The translations under genes and the position numbers were made by a program. The notes under the pieces are model-generated. The model was not told where the DNA came from. It saw nothing but the letters and a program-made list of their open reading frames with translations, and ran no database searches. Shown piece by piece: positions 1-12,100 of a stretch of 64,000 nt of DNA. The number at the start of each line of letters is the position of its first letter. The first letter of the stretch is position 1. Source of the DNA: Saururus chinensis (lineage: Eukaryota; Streptophyta; Magnoliopsida; Piperales; Saururaceae); assembly GCA_035235625.1 (NCBI GenBank), contig CP141146.1, positions 1,854,501-1,918,500 of the forward strand, in the 5' to 3' direction.

Positions 1-4
1 CAAC

Positions 5-940
5 ATGTGGCCGCCATGGCTGCAGCCTCTTTTGCAGACGAGCTTCTTCGTTCAGTGCAAGTATCATGCCGATTCCCACAAGAGCGAATGCAACATGTAC
101 TGCTTGGATTGTATGAATGGGGCACTCTGTTCTCTCTGTCTCAACTATCACAAAGACCACCGAGCCATCCAGGTTAGTTTACTCTTCTGTTGTCCATTTA
201 TCAATTGGTTGTTATTGACATACAAATGATATCATTCTCCATTTGCTTTGCAGATAAGGAGGTCATCTTACCATGATGTTATCAGGGTGAACGAGATTCA
301 GAAGGTGTTTGACATTTCAGGTGTACAGACCTACATTATAAACAGCGCCCGTGTCGTGTTCATCAATGAGCGGCCTCAGCCCAGGCCCGGGAAGGGCGTC
401 ACTAATACCTGCGAGGTCTGCGAGCGGAGCCTTCTTGACTCTTTCAGATTCTGCTCCCTGGGCTGCAAGGTATTTTTTGCGTTGTATTTTTTTTTCGCAT
501 TCTGTGAATCAGATTCAACTAATCATCAATCAATTGAATGTGGAAGAATGAGGACCCTCTTTCTTCAATCATCTTATTCTTTCTATTCTTCCATGAAAAT
601 GAATTCAACAACTATGAATATCTCCTCTGTTCAAAACAGGAAAATGCCTTAATTTTTCCTTTTTCTGCCTTTGTATAATTTGCTTCCAATGGAATTCTAA
701 TGTTCTCTTCTGTTAATTTGGCTCCAGATTAATGGAATGTCGAAGAATCCGATAAAGAAGCGTGCTCCTGCAGTTCACTCGGAGGACTCCTACTCCAGCA
801 ACAGCCAGAGCCACGATAAGAGCGTGCAGAGCTTCATCCCTTCAACGCCGCCACCAACCATCACCAATTTCAGGAATGCGAAGAGAAGAAAGGGGATACC
901 CCACAGGTCTCCCATGGGAGGACTCATCCTGAATTACTAG
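5..940 (+). CDS. PLATZ-family zinc-binding protein (5' partial possible)
   Basis: PLATZ proteins are plant-specific nuclear proteins that bind AT-rich DNA through two zinc-binding regions, usually as transcriptional repressors or RNA polymerase III cofactors. Three exons join in frame: 5-172, 254-469 and 728-940, with GT-AG introns of 81 and 258 bp, giving 198 residues from the first visible ATG. Residues 18-52 carry the Cys/His cluster (C18, H21, C29, C33, C36, C42, C45, H49, H52). Exon 2 encodes the conserved block with [19 protein letters not shown] and a second Cys set (CEVC...CSLGC). Exon 3 has basic stretches ([15 protein letters not shown]) that look like nuclear localisation signals. 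The ATG at 5 falls where family members usually have Lys-Trp-Pro-Pro-Trp, so a short upstream coding exon outside the window is likely. Family assignment is firm; subfamily is not. Confidence 0.95.
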
Positions 941-3900
941 AGCTGGAATTATATGCATAATGCCCAGTTATCCCGTGTACAAATGTAGCAAGCCCCCATT
1001 CTCAGCGCTGCTCACTCTCGTACTGAAGAACAGGCCGGTGCAGGGACTCCTAGCTCTGGTGTATATACATGAAAAATAAGAAAAAAAAAACAGCCCAAGA
1101 CTCAGAAGGGCCTGTAGATTGAAGAAAACAGCTAAGGTGAGAGATAGATTAATGGAGGCAGTGGATTAGTGATGGAATAGCTAAGTTTTGCTTGTTTATG
1201 TCACTGTAATTGTGAATATAGATATATTTGCTTATGTAGAAAACAGCATAATGCTAGAAAAAAGGGTGTAATAATGTGGAAACAGTAAGTCCATGGACCA
1301 TATATGAGCATGGGAATGGAAATAGAGAAACTCGACTCCTTTGTATTTACAGTTTATATATTATCACTTCCACTTTAGGTAGTAGATTTGTCAGACTCTT
1401 GTTGTCATGCCTGACGTATTTGGCTCTGGAAATTGAGGAGCTGAAAGCATGGGCGGCTGGCCGGCTGCTCATATTCGCCCATCATTCCCAGTGGCCCACT
1501 GCCCACAGACTTTGCTCTTCGTATGAATATCTGCAAATCTCTTTCATACTATCCCATCGGTAAGAATTAAGATGATTCAATGTGGTTCAGTATTCTTAGT
1601 TCTATCTTCTTCATAGTAGAGTGTTTGTATCTTCCTCCTCCGTATGGAAGAGAACAAGGTGTTGGTGGCAAACAGTTTGGTGGGGGTTTTAATGGGGGGC
1701 CCTAACCGTTGCAACGGTACTGATGTCACAAATCAGATCACCATGGCCAAGAATGGAGATTGGCGATGATGGTAGTGAGGGTTTGAGATAACGATGGCCT
1801 GGTGAGGAACTAGCATTGCGCCAATCAGCAATAATGGCCTGGTGAGGCTTTCTTGTCTCACTCTCATCTACCAGAACCTGAATATGGGCTGGAACAAGAG
1901 CCATAATGCTGCGGTTTTTACTTCTCCCTCCATCATCATGGCCATGGTCACTAACTTAACACTTCAAGAAGCAAAAGCCAATTGTTACTTGCCTTTGATA
2001 ACCCACAGCATGAATCACCAATTGCATCTTTTCCACATGCAAAATTACAGGCATAAGATGAGGCATCCAACTTAACCAAGCAACTCAATCAAGACAAACT
2101 TTATTGTATGCTTCTGTTGTTAAACAGGCAGCACTGGTTTTTCCCATGTAGTATAGCGGAAGGCCAAAAACATTTTTTGTTTGTATTTAATGTGAGTGTC
2201 TCGGTTATGGGTGGTAAGTGCCACAATGGGAATGAAGGAATAATGAGAAGGGGCGCAAGGTGGGGTATCCGAGTGAATAATGGAGAGAACCTTAATGAGT
2301 GGGCGTATGTGGATCGGACTGAGCTTGCTAACCTGCTTTATCCAGCTGAGGAATTCTTTCCTTAAATCAAATGAAGAGAAGGCGTGAAGTACAGGCTCAT
2401 CATCTTATAATATTTACATCTCATGTTTACTGACATTATTGTTGGTATTTTATTCTCTTCCTTCCCTTTGTGCACCATCCACTTGTTCTTTTCATGGACC
2501 CAATAATAACAGGTTTGAGAGGGGAGTCCAACTCCAGCCTTCTGAATTGCCCTAATCCATGATGTCACTTGCTTTCAGCCTTATCAGATGGCTTCCTCAT
2601 CATAACTTATTCAATGAAGCTAGAACAAAATAAAGGAGGAAGAAAGTGGCCACTGGCCTTTGCCCCAACTGCAAAGTAGTCGCACCATCCCCTCCCAGGT
2701 CAGGTCGCTCTTAAGGGTGGAGGCCTGTATTAGCTAAAACTTGGATTCATGATTCATCCATGTCTAAGCGTTAGTAATCTTCACCACGGCTCTTGTCTTT
2801 TTCACTGAATTGAATCATCTCTCTCTCTCTCACCAACGTCGCAAGAGGGATTGCTTGGCACTTTCTGCCGATGATTATCATCAAATTAAGACATCAAATC
2901 CAGGGACCCACCCATTGGATGGGCACAAAAGCAGGAATTGACCACTGTTGTACTTGTTTCCTGGAGCAAGTGGGTAGGCTCTTGCCGCTTCCTGAGAGCT
3001 TCAGCCTACTTTTCCCCGATTCAATTCTGGTGGGTGGGAGTGAGATTGGAGGAGGGCCATTGGATTGAAGATAAGGAATGGCCGCCATGGATTGCATGCT
3101 CGCATCAGCCCATTCTAGAAGGGAGGGCGGCCGGAAAAGAAGAGTGGAATTTGTAAAGACTCGACTGGTTGAAAGCTCTGGATGGAATCAGCATCTGACC
3201 CTTTTTCCTCAGTGAAAAGAAATTTCTTATGCAGGATTTGGGCCTACTTTTCCATGAACAAATGGGGGCTCCCGTGTTCTTGTATGCCAATTCCTCGTGG
3301 AACACACTCGACACGTGATGGAGGACAAAATGGTAAGCTTGCTTAGGCGTATGATTAGAGGTCTCAACTTCTAATAGCTCTGAAAAAAAGGTGATTAGCG
3401 TTAGTGGGCCTCCCACCAGTACACGGTCTGTGGAAACTTCGGGCTAATGGGCCGTGCACCAAATCTGAAAAGAGTGAAAAGTCTCTCCAACTCTCGATCA
3501 CAGTTTTGACAGCTTGAGACAGGAAGAGTTTTTTTATATTTTTTTGACAATTAACCCAATATAAAATAGGTATAAGAGTATTTGATATTTCAAATCTATG
3601 GCACATATATTAGTATATATTCATACAAATATTATTTATGTTAATGTGAATTATCATGTGTATAGTTGATCTCGTGGATGAATGCCTCCTATGTCTACTG
3701 TCTCATTATCATAAGACATCATGAAAAATACATCCCTTTAGACAAAGTTGACATTGCTGGATTGGCAGTTGGTGGGCGGGGCAAAACTGATTCCAAGGGG
3801 TAATCATGTTGCCGTTTTTTTTTTTTAATTTTATGTGGGGTTTCAGTGTTTTTTCTTTTGGCATTAATGTGAGATTTTATGGTTAAGCGCAAATTGGCAC

Positions 3901-4199
3901 TAATGGGGTTTTTTTTTCTCTGTGGAGGGTCCAGCAACTGGCTAAGTACGGATTTCTTAATTTTCTCAAACTGCTGTTCAAGCCAATCACTGTTTATTTT
4001 TTTCCTGTAGGTGTCATTAACTAATAGACAGCTTATACCAATGTCAACATGTGACATTTTTTATTCATGAACCATATTAGGAGGATCCCAAAATTATGAT
4101 TCTATCTAACTTACCTACTCTTCTAAACCACGAGTGTTGAATTGTTTGCCGTCTTTTTCTTAGATAACGGACCAGTCCTCCAACCTACGTCTTCTGTCC

Positions 4200-4225
4200 T
4201 AATAATAATAATAATAATAATAATA

Positions 4226-4258
<33 letters not shown>
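4200..4258. repeat. (AAT)n-(ATT)n palindromic microsatellite
   Basis: A run of AAT triplets switches in the middle to ATT triplets, so the whole tract is an almost perfect inverted repeat able to fold into a hairpin or cruciform. The reverse strand reads as a poly-isoleucine frame, which is a by-product and not a gene. Confidence 0.95.
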
Positions 4259-4261
<3 letters not shown>

Positions 4262-5425
4262 AAACAACAAAATATCTCACTAGTAGCTGTAGCAAATAAA
4301 ATTAATAAATAGACGAATAAAATCAATTATAACATGATAAATTATTTACTCTCGGCGTACTCTCCTAGAGTTTTTCGATCCTATTTTATATGAGTGGTTG
4401 ATCCTCACACATGCTAATATACTTAAAGTGCAGGGAAGAGTTTCTCCTTAGTGCATAATTTTATTTGTGTAAATATTTGTAATCTTTAGTGTCAACGGCT
4501 TTTATAAAATAAGAGGGAATTTCATGTTGTACTCTATGTAGTGCCCGATACAACAACTAAATTTACTTCCATGGTATCAGGAGCTGACCCGCCTAATCAA
4601 AATTTCTGTTGTAGATGAATATGGCAAATTATGAGCCGTCATTTGCTTCTACTTCCTTAGTTTGATCTATGATTATTTTTACCAATGGTCATGTCATTCC
4701 ATGGTTGAGAATGATGTTGTAAACGAGTCAATCCAAGAGGAGATTTCCATCATTAGTTTTCACATTAAACAATGAGTCCAGCATGAAAAACGCATATGAG
4801 TCGTTGATAATTGAGATCGACATAATATATATCAGCACACGTTAACGTTAGAACCATTGATGCTAGTATATAATAATGTGTGGACCATCAATTTCATTGA
4901 TAAAGGGTTCCTATATAGTCACGGAGTATCAAAAATCCTTCCCACATTAAACAGCCCAAGGAACAATATAGCAGGGGGGAAAAAAGGCCATAAAATGTTT
5001 TTTCAGTCCACAATCCACACCGAAGCCCATGGTCTCGTTTCCAGGACGGCCCATTTGACATGGACAAGGAAAGGATTCATCTTTCAGATTAATTTTGTGG
5101 TTTCCGAGAGGCGTACAATTACGTAGTATTTGAGGATAGCTAGCGTGCACTTGTAGATTTGAGAATAACTAAGTCCCCGGCAGTCATGGTCAGGGCTGGT
5201 TCACTTAAGCCCCTCGTCATGACCTGACTGCCAGCGAGAAATACAGCTCACTAGCCCGCCCGTAGTTGTAACGAGGGCCAGATTTCGTCTTATGTTACTC
5301 AGTAGAGACATAACAAACAATGAGCGGTCGTTTGGGTGCTGAACGAATTAATTAATTTGCAAGAATGCGTAAGTCAGGGTTTTAGTAATTTAGTATTAAC
5401 TACATCAGCATGGTTTATAAAAAAA

Positions 5426-5630
5426 TACTTATTCCGTCTTAGATTAACAGTTCAATTTGTCAAAAAAATTATTCCATATTAATCCCTCTATTTTGTTCAA
5501 TTTGAGTGAGTACTTAAAAAATAGTATTATAAACTTATTTTCTCTTTCTTTTAAATGTAAATTTTACTATTTAATAAAAATTATTAATTTTTTAAATTAA
5601 CTATTAATATAAGACAGAAAAAATATATAC
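5426..5630. mobile_element. Stowaway-like MITE
   Basis: A short AT-rich element bounded by related inverted ends: TTATTCCGTCTTAGATTAA on the left and, read on the opposite strand, TTCTGTCTTATATTAATAG on the right, flanked by TA. This matches the Stowaway family (Tc1/mariner type), whose ends resemble CTCCCTCCGTCCCA and which duplicates TA on insertion. There is no coding capacity. Confidence 0.6.
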
Positions 5631-6167
5631 TTTCTTGGCCGGCTGTTAGTATCTGAAAAATATGTTGTCCGAGTCCGACCCACTGTAATCATAAAGTAGT
5701 AATAGAATGAGGGCTACTCCATTTTGGAGGACAAACTTGAAAGTCCATTGGCAAACTTATTTAACAGTGCTAAACACTTATGCCACTTTGATGTACTTAT
5801 AATTAAGAGCAGCCGAACAGTAGTGTAGCAAAAAAGTAAGTGAACAATATACATGAAAGGACTTCTGTGAGAATGCGCATAAGTAGGGTAAATTAAGTGC
5901 GGCTTATAATAATCTAAACTGGTCACTGGACTCGCTGATTTCATCATCAGACCACGTCACTAGACACTTTTGAGAGTTAGCTTTCGGTGCACTGCAAACT
6001 AGGTGGGCAAAAGCTCTTTACTAAAGACCCACCATGACCACGCAGCAATATTCCACTCTCACAATAGAACTAGACAAAGTCATTCATGGATGACAGACCA
6101 GAGGCAAGCTGATTTTTCCTAATCCTATAAGCTAAGCTTTTCCTTCAGTTTGAACAGCTTAAGAGGC

Positions 6168-7193
6168 TCAGGTGTAGCCTTGCTTGTACTTGCTAAATAG
6201 TTCCTGGGTCTGGGCGTTCCTGAAAGCGCAGCAGCCCACCAGATAGACGCAGACGAGTGCGACCAGGGTGATTGCCAACACCAGGTCTGCCTTCCTCCAT
6301 TCTCCCTTGAGCTGCTCCAGCAGTCCGGCCTTGCAGGACTCGCATGCGTAGCACAGCTGCGTCTGCTCGTTGCTCCACTGCAGGCAGTCCATGTCTGCAG
6401 CTGTGTTTATGGGGCTGATCCAGTAGGTCGGGTTCACAAATGTGAACCCACATTGCGTTGGTGGCTTGCAGCACCCTGACTGCAAAAAGAAAAGAAGAAA
6501 AGCAACAAAAAGTAACAAAAGTGTACATGAGATGCCCTTCATGGTTACCATGCAATATAGAATCTGATTCCAGCCTTGATAGTTGTGCTTAACATCAAAG
6601 TGCTTTAGAAACATTATTGAGCAACTAGTAGCAGGTAAGCATATGCTCGTTAATGGCAACGCATCATCTGAAGAGCAGTACTCGTATTGATGTACCTGCA
6701 AAGGGCTGATATGTGCATTGAAGAAGTCTTGTGCAAATCGATACCTCTGATCTAGTCCTTCACACATGCTGGTGGAGGCCAGGCAGCTCTTGATTTTGTC
6801 CCACTTGAGCGGATTCTGTATTCTTCTGCGCAGCCAGCCCGAGTAGTCATCAAGGCGATACTCTAAGTAGGCTCTGTTGGAAGCGAGATGGCCGGAGCCC
6901 TTGCTGGTTACCGTGTACACGGAAACCACCAGAGCTGCGAGGAGTATGATGAGGACGAGCATGGCGATCAGGTACAAGGCCAGAAGCCAGGAGACTCGCC
7001 AGAACCCACCAACAAAACCTGCTAAAGCTACAACCAGGACAAAGATGCCCGCGATGATGACCGGCCATTGGAGGAGCTTCACGCAGGAGTTGTCCGGTTG
7101 GGAGGAGAGCCAGATTCCGGCGCCGATGATTGGAACGGAGAGGAGCATCGCGAGGAAGTTGATGGCTCCGATGAACATGTTGCTGGTAGCCAT
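6168..7193 (-). CDS. Tetraspanin (plant TET family)
   Basis: Plant tetraspanins are four-pass membrane proteins that organise plasma-membrane and exosome microdomains. Two exons, 7193-6696 and 6479-6168, join to a 269-residue protein, the usual size for Arabidopsis TET1/TET2-type proteins. Transmembrane segments lie near residues 7-29, 43-65, 70-95 and 232-254. The large extracellular loop carries the plant signature GCCKPP (residues 168-173) and further paired cysteines (CYACESCKAGLL). The C-terminal tail contains FRNAQTQELF and ends KYKQGYT. The single intron falls just before the GCCK motif, the position known in this family. That intron (6480-6695) is 216 bp, a multiple of three with no in-frame stop, so the genomic frame is open across it and would read as 341 residues. 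The splice sites and the family length support the spliced form. Nearest Arabidopsis relative unresolved. Confidence 0.95.
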   Translation of the reverse strand: MATSNMFIGAINFLAMLLSVPIIGAGIWLSSQPDNSCVKLLQWPVIIAGIFVLVVALAGFVGGFWRVSWLLALYLIAMLVLIILLAALVVSVYTVTSKGSGHLASNRAYLEYRLDDYSGWLRRRIQNPLKWDKIKSCLASTSMCEGLDQRYRFAQDFFNAHISPLQVHQYEYCSSDDALPLTSICLPATSCSIMFLKHFDVKHNYQGWNQILYCMVTMKGISCTLLLLFVAFLLFFLQSGCCKPPTQCGFTFVNPTYWISPINTAADMDCLQWSNEQTQLCYACESCKAGLLEQLKGEWRKADLVLAITLVALVCVYLVGCCAFRNAQTQELFSKYKQGYT

Positions 7194-7319
7194 GTTACTG
7201 GCCTTGCATGGAGAGAAGGCTAAATAAAAGATGAAGGGCTAAGTTTTGACTTAGTGTTTCCTTGTTATTATCATGCAATACTTTTGAGCTGCCCTCAAAT
7301 TTTACCTTTAAATTATACT

Positions 7320-7473
7320 TACTACCTCCGTTCTATAATATAGTTATATTTATAAAAATAATATTTTTATTAAATATTAAAATCTATATCTAATAAAATA
7401 ATACAAATAAGTTTATATAAATTTAATATGAAACAAATTTCTCTCAAATTAATTTGAGATGGAAGGAGTTATT
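7320..7473. mobile_element. Stowaway-like MITE
   Basis: The left end reads CTACCTCCGTTCTATAATA and the right end, on the opposite strand, AACTCCTTCCATCTCAAAT, flanked by TA. The interior is AT-rich with a relic of inverted symmetry. No open frame. Confidence 0.7.
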
Positions 7474-7580
7474 ACTCCCCCTATCCTAAATTAATAGCTT
7501 CATTTATTTTTTACAATAAAATTATTTTAATTTATTTTTTAGAGTTAAATAGAGCTATTAATACAGAAAGAATGGGGTAT
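7473..7580. mobile_element. Stowaway-like MITE, abutting the previous one
   Basis: Begins ACTCCCCCTATCCTAAATTA and ends with the partial complement (GAATGGGGTA) next to an AGAGCTATTAATACAG stretch matching the usual inner end. It directly abuts the previous element at a shared TA. Confidence 0.65.
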
Positions 7581-7613
7581 TATTAGTATAATAATAATTT
7601 TGCTATAAATAAA

Positions 7614-7700
7614 TACTTCCTCATATTGATATTAATAGCTCTATTTTGAAAATATAATATTAATAAAGTATAATTATTAATATTAGACAAAGAGAGCGTA
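7614..7700. mobile_element. Short Stowaway-like MITE
   Basis: Left end ACTTCCTCATATTGATATTA, right end ATTAATATTAGACAAAGAG. The ends are weakly complementary, in the same style as the neighbouring elements, so this is an old or shortened copy. Confidence 0.45.
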
Positions 7701-7716
7701 ATCATTATGATCTTGT

Positions 7717-7815
7717 TACTCCCTCTGTCGTATTTTAATAACTACATATAATTTTTCTAAATAAATCTATTAATAAATTAAATTGATCAATTATTATTGT
7801 GGGACATAGGGAGTA
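7717..7815. mobile_element. Stowaway-like MITE
   Basis: Left end TACTCCCTCTGTCGTATTTT and right end GTGGGACATAGGGAGTA are complementary, the best-preserved Stowaway ends in the window, with TA at both edges. Confidence 0.75.
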
Positions 7816-8349
7816 TCATTTATGTTGGTGGCAAAGGCAAGAATGAGTGGCATGTCAAAGCTGCTCCACTTTACCTTTAATTTGTGTGGATGCACTTTGT
7901 TCGGTAATACGTGTAAATTTGTAAAAAAAACATGGCCATGGGGAAAAAATTCAATGACTAAGTGTATCAAATAATTACAATAAATTTTAAAGCATTAAGA
8001 TTTAGACTAATTACAATTAGTTTTTGTTCTATAGTTTCCTTTGATTTTAAAGAAAATTTTGACAATGATGGTTTTAATGATTTTGTTATATACACATGAC
8101 ACTTGTCTATAGCTAGGAGATGATGTATACTTCCTATTAAGTATTTGTATACTCTAATGCTAATATAGGGCATTAGGCATTGATCACAGTGCCTAAGACT
8201 TTATATTGAATCTCTTGGGTGATCGCAATCTTGTAAGCGTAGATGCAAATTAATAGATATTGATTATGAAGCACGCTTATTTGATTTTGTTTGCTAGTGG
8301 TAATGTTTTTGGAGGTATTATGTTATTTAATTTAATAATGTTATCGAAG

Positions 8350-8457
8350 TACTTCCTCAATCCGATATTAATAATTTTATTTAAATTTTTATATAAAATT
8401 AAATTAAATTTATCTTGACAAAACTAATAAAACTATTAATATAAAACAAAACGAGTA
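8350..8457. mobile_element. Stowaway-like MITE
   Basis: Left end TACTTCCTCAATCCGATATT and right end TATAAAACAAAACGAGTA are partly complementary; the interior is AT-rich with ATTAATA motifs typical of the other copies here. Confidence 0.55.
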
Positions 8458-8638
8458 TGTTATATAGCTCTTAAGACGGATCTTGCAATATAATTGTAGA
8501 ATATGACATTTGAGACAATTTGCATATTTATAAGTTACAGTTTTTAATATCACAACACATACGAAAATTTATAGTTAAATCTTTTGATTGGAAAGGTTAT
8601 AATATTTTGTTAATCTCAAAATAAACTTTATAGTTTTA

Positions 8639-8904
8639 TACTCCTGCCTACAATAAATAATATTCTCTCTGTCTTCTATTAATAATTGTATTTAGAAAAA
8701 TATAATTTTTATTGAATGATAAAATTTATATATAAGAGTGAAAAATAAACTTATGATACTTTTTTTTTAAGTATCTAATTATTTAAATTAAAAAAATAAA
8801 ACTACAAAATATGAAATAAATTTTTTTACTAAATAGAATTATTATTTAAAAGAGGAAATAATATATATATATATTTAATTTTTTAAAATAAACTAAAATG
8901 AGTA
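8639..8904. mobile_element. Stowaway-like MITE, probably composite
   Basis: Outer ends TACTCCTGCCTACAATAAAT and AACTAAAATGAGTA flank a second start-like motif (TCTCTCTGTCTTCTATTAAT) near 8663. This suggests one element inserted in another or a degraded long copy. Confidence 0.45.
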
Positions 8905-9143
8905 TGTAGTAGCAGGCCTGGGCTACAGAAGGCACTCTTCCACCCAATATGGAACGGCCCACTAACTATGTCTGGCTTGGTTTGTTGGCTTCTAAAACTT
9001 ACAAAGCCCACATCTATATCCTCAGTCCACAGTCCCCACTCCCCACTCAGTTTGAGGAGAAATCAGTCATTTCAGCTAATTTTCTCACTCGAAAGAGCTC
9101 TCGTGGTGGGGAGTAGGAAGCAGATAAACCTCCGTCCCAGCCA

Positions 9144-12100
9144 ATGGCACTGTCTCCGGCCTCCCTCTTCTCCGTCTCTTCTTCTTCAGCATCTCAATGG
9201 CCGAACAAGCCCTCCCCCCCTACGAGGCTTCAACTTTTGGGCTCAATCTCTCGCACTTCTCTGCGATGTGGGTCGGTCTTCCTCTCCAATCCACCAGCTC
9301 ATGGCGTCCGCCAGTTTCTGCTCTTCTCTGCGGCTCAACCGCTGACCGTTGAAGATGATACCGAGAAGGAAGTAGTGAATGAAACCCAGAAAAAGATTCA
9401 GGAGAACGACGTAAGACGAAAGCTTTTCGTTGTCAACCTGCCATTCAGTTTCTCTGCTCCTGATATCCGTAATCTGTTTGGCCAATGCGGGACCGTGGAA
9501 GATGTCGAGGTTTACTTATTTTCTTCTTGCCAACCCTTTTTATAGTATGTGGATGGCTTGTTTTTGTTTAATTTTTGTGGGTTGTCACTGGATTTTTAGA
9601 TCATTAAGAACAACGGGAAACACAAAGGCTTCGCTTTCATTACAATGGCATCAGCGGAAGAAGCTCGAGCTGTCGTTGAAAAGCTTGATGCGTTCGTAAG
9701 ATGTCATTGCCTTATTACTCGTCTTGTTCATATTTATGTTTCTTATATAAAAATTGTCAATGAATACGCTGAAATGTATGAGTTGAATCCATATGTTCTC
9801 ACATTTCTTAATCCTGAGCTTGGTTGCATCGAATTAACACTAGTAAAAAATGAGAAAGGAATCTGATTGTATCTCCAGCATGATCATTGACCCCGTTCTT
9901 CTTGGCTATATATACGATTCAGTTGTTGTATTGAACTCCAATTTGTTTTATTACTTTGTTATGTAATTTGTGCTTATATTCTTCCATGGTATGGTGGTCA
10001 GGGGAGTGGCAATGAGTATATTGTTAACGGCATCATCTTTATTTTGTGCCTTTGTTGAAAGAGGTTCTTTTTCTTAGACAATTTTTTCTACAATGACTCC
10101 ATTTTGATATGAATAAATATAATTTTGCTAATACAGGAAGTGAAAGATAGGATCATCAGGATTGAGTTTGCAAAGAGTATGAAAAGACCTTCTCGAGCTC
10201 CAGTAGGACCTCCAAGTGATGAAACCCGACACAAGATCTATGTGTCAAATCTTGCATGGAAAGCGAGATCTAGTCATTTGAGAGACTTGTTTTCTGCTAG
10301 CTTCAATCCCGTCTCATGCAGGGTGGTTTTTGACACCCCAACTGGGAGGTCTGCTGGTTATGGGTTTGTTTCCTTTGGCACCCAGGAGGAGGCAGAGGCT
10401 GCAATTTCTGCTCTGGATGGGAAGGTGAGCTCCTATTCAGTGTTTGATGTTTCAAGTAATTTCTGCTTTACTGTCTTGTTTTTGAGCGTATAGATTCCCA
10501 AAAAGGTAAGTTTAGATGAAATTACATTGGTTTATATGGTGAATTACTCACATTTACGCTTCAAATACATATGTGTGTGCCTACTTTGTTTGCGGTTCAT
10601 GTGTGTCCTAGCTTTCTCCTTTTTCCTGATGGAGTGAAACTAATGAAAACAGTGTTCATAATGTTTGAATGAATTATAGGTTTGAATTGCTCGGGCATAA
10701 TGTATGTTTAACATGGAGTAAGATAGGAGCTAATAAGTCTGCAAATCCAGGATGATGGATGCTAAGAACTCCATGGGTAAGAGAAAGAAAATAATTACTA
10801 ATTACAAGAGAGAAAGAAAGTTATTCATGTGGATAAATAATTGGACCAGATCATGTCCTTTTGAGCAAATGCATCCACTGTGTGTTGGTCTCCATGAAAT
10901 GAGTGACTTTAAATGACTGGAACTAGGGGGCATTTCTGAAAATTTTTGGTCAAAAATTTCTTTTAGGACTAAAAGAAAAGCAAAGGTGGTCATATAGGAA
11001 CTGGTTACTTTCTGTATTCATTGTGGATCTCTTATTATTTTTAATTCCTACTTAGAAGATTGTTAGACTGTTTTTATAGGATTTTTTTGGCTCAACAGAA
11101 TCTAAGCTCTAAGCTGAGGCAAATTTTAGAGACATTATTATTGAATACAGGGGGGAGAGAGAGAGAGTGGGAGAGAGAGAGAGAGAGAGAGAGGGAGGGA
11201 GTACATTATTGATCATGCTTCTTATTTCTTTGACCATATACAAGTCTAGCGGCATTTTTTTATTAGTTGAGCTTTTGATGGATGTGAGCCTTGCAAGTCT
11301 TCGAATTGCTCTACCTAAGGCAAACGGAGGCAACATATGGGCAATACTTTAATGTGCTCCTACCACATTCTACAGGGAAAGATCATTCTCTGTTTCTACA
11401 GCATCACAAAGAGTATAAAAAGTAGTTGTCTTTTTATTTATTTATTTTCTTTTTGTGATTTAACATATGGGCAATACTTTAAAGTGCTCCTACCACATTC
11501 TACAGGGAAAGATCATTCTCTGTTTCTACAGCATCACAAAGAGTATCAAAAGTAGTTATTTTTTATTTATTTATTTTCTTTTTATGATTTAATAATTGGA
11601 AGTGTTGCATTCCTCCAAGTCATTAGCCTCTTCCATTTATAACCAATCTAGGTTGTTGAGTAGTGCAATTCTCTGCATTGTTAATGTGAGATCCAGAATT
11701 GTTTCAGTTGCATTAGTAGCAACCAGTTTGTGGTGAGTGATGAATTTTCTAAAAAATGCTTTGTCTCACATAAAAAACAACATTCTAGGCTGAGTAGGTG
11801 CATTGCATTAGATTCATCTGTACAACTGCTTCGTAACCATACTAGTGAATATTGTTCTTTGGTTTTTCTTCAATGCTCCTATGTTCTGTCATCCTCTAAC
11901 AATATCAAAGGTATTACTATTGACCAGTCAATTGAAAAACATTCTAATTGCTTGTTATATGTAGAAGATTATGTGCTAAAAAATATTTTTTTCATATATT
12001 TAAAATTAACATACTTTAAGTATGTTTCTAGTAATTAATAACTGATTAAGCTAGACAAGACTGCATGTCCAAAGAAAGTTTCTCTTTCTGAAGTTAAGAA

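Larger units (their letters stand above)
941..6167. other. Intergenic region without supported genes
   Basis: After the PLATZ stop come its probable 3' untranslated region and about 5 kb in which no open frame resembles a known protein. Reading frames near 1276-1563, 2108-2365, 2871-3416 and 4857-5126 are short, overlap on both strands and lack domain motifs. The stretch holds an ATT/AAT microsatellite near 4200-4258 and one Stowaway-like MITE near 5426-5630. An imperfect hairpin with arms near 5179-5195 and 5218-5232 (GGCAGTCA pairing with TGACTGCC) is also visible. Confidence 0.6.
7194..9143. other. AT-rich intergenic spacer, divergent promoters plus MITE cluster
   Basis: This spacer separates the divergently transcribed tetraspanin and chloroplast RNA-binding protein genes. 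Most of 7320-8905 is built from Stowaway-like MITEs, listed separately. Near 8956-8962 there is a GGCCCA motif, with TGGGCT nearby at about 8919, resembling the site II elements common upstream of plant genes for plastid and translation functions. No protein-coding gene is supported. Confidence 0.5.

Noticed and set aside
4123-4326. Poly-isoleucine frame on the reverse strand
   Set aside because: It is a translation of the AAT/ATT microsatellite.
6168-7193. Single 341-residue tetraspanin
   Set aside because: Good GT and AG sites define a 216-bp intron at the known family position, and removing it gives the normal 269-residue protein.
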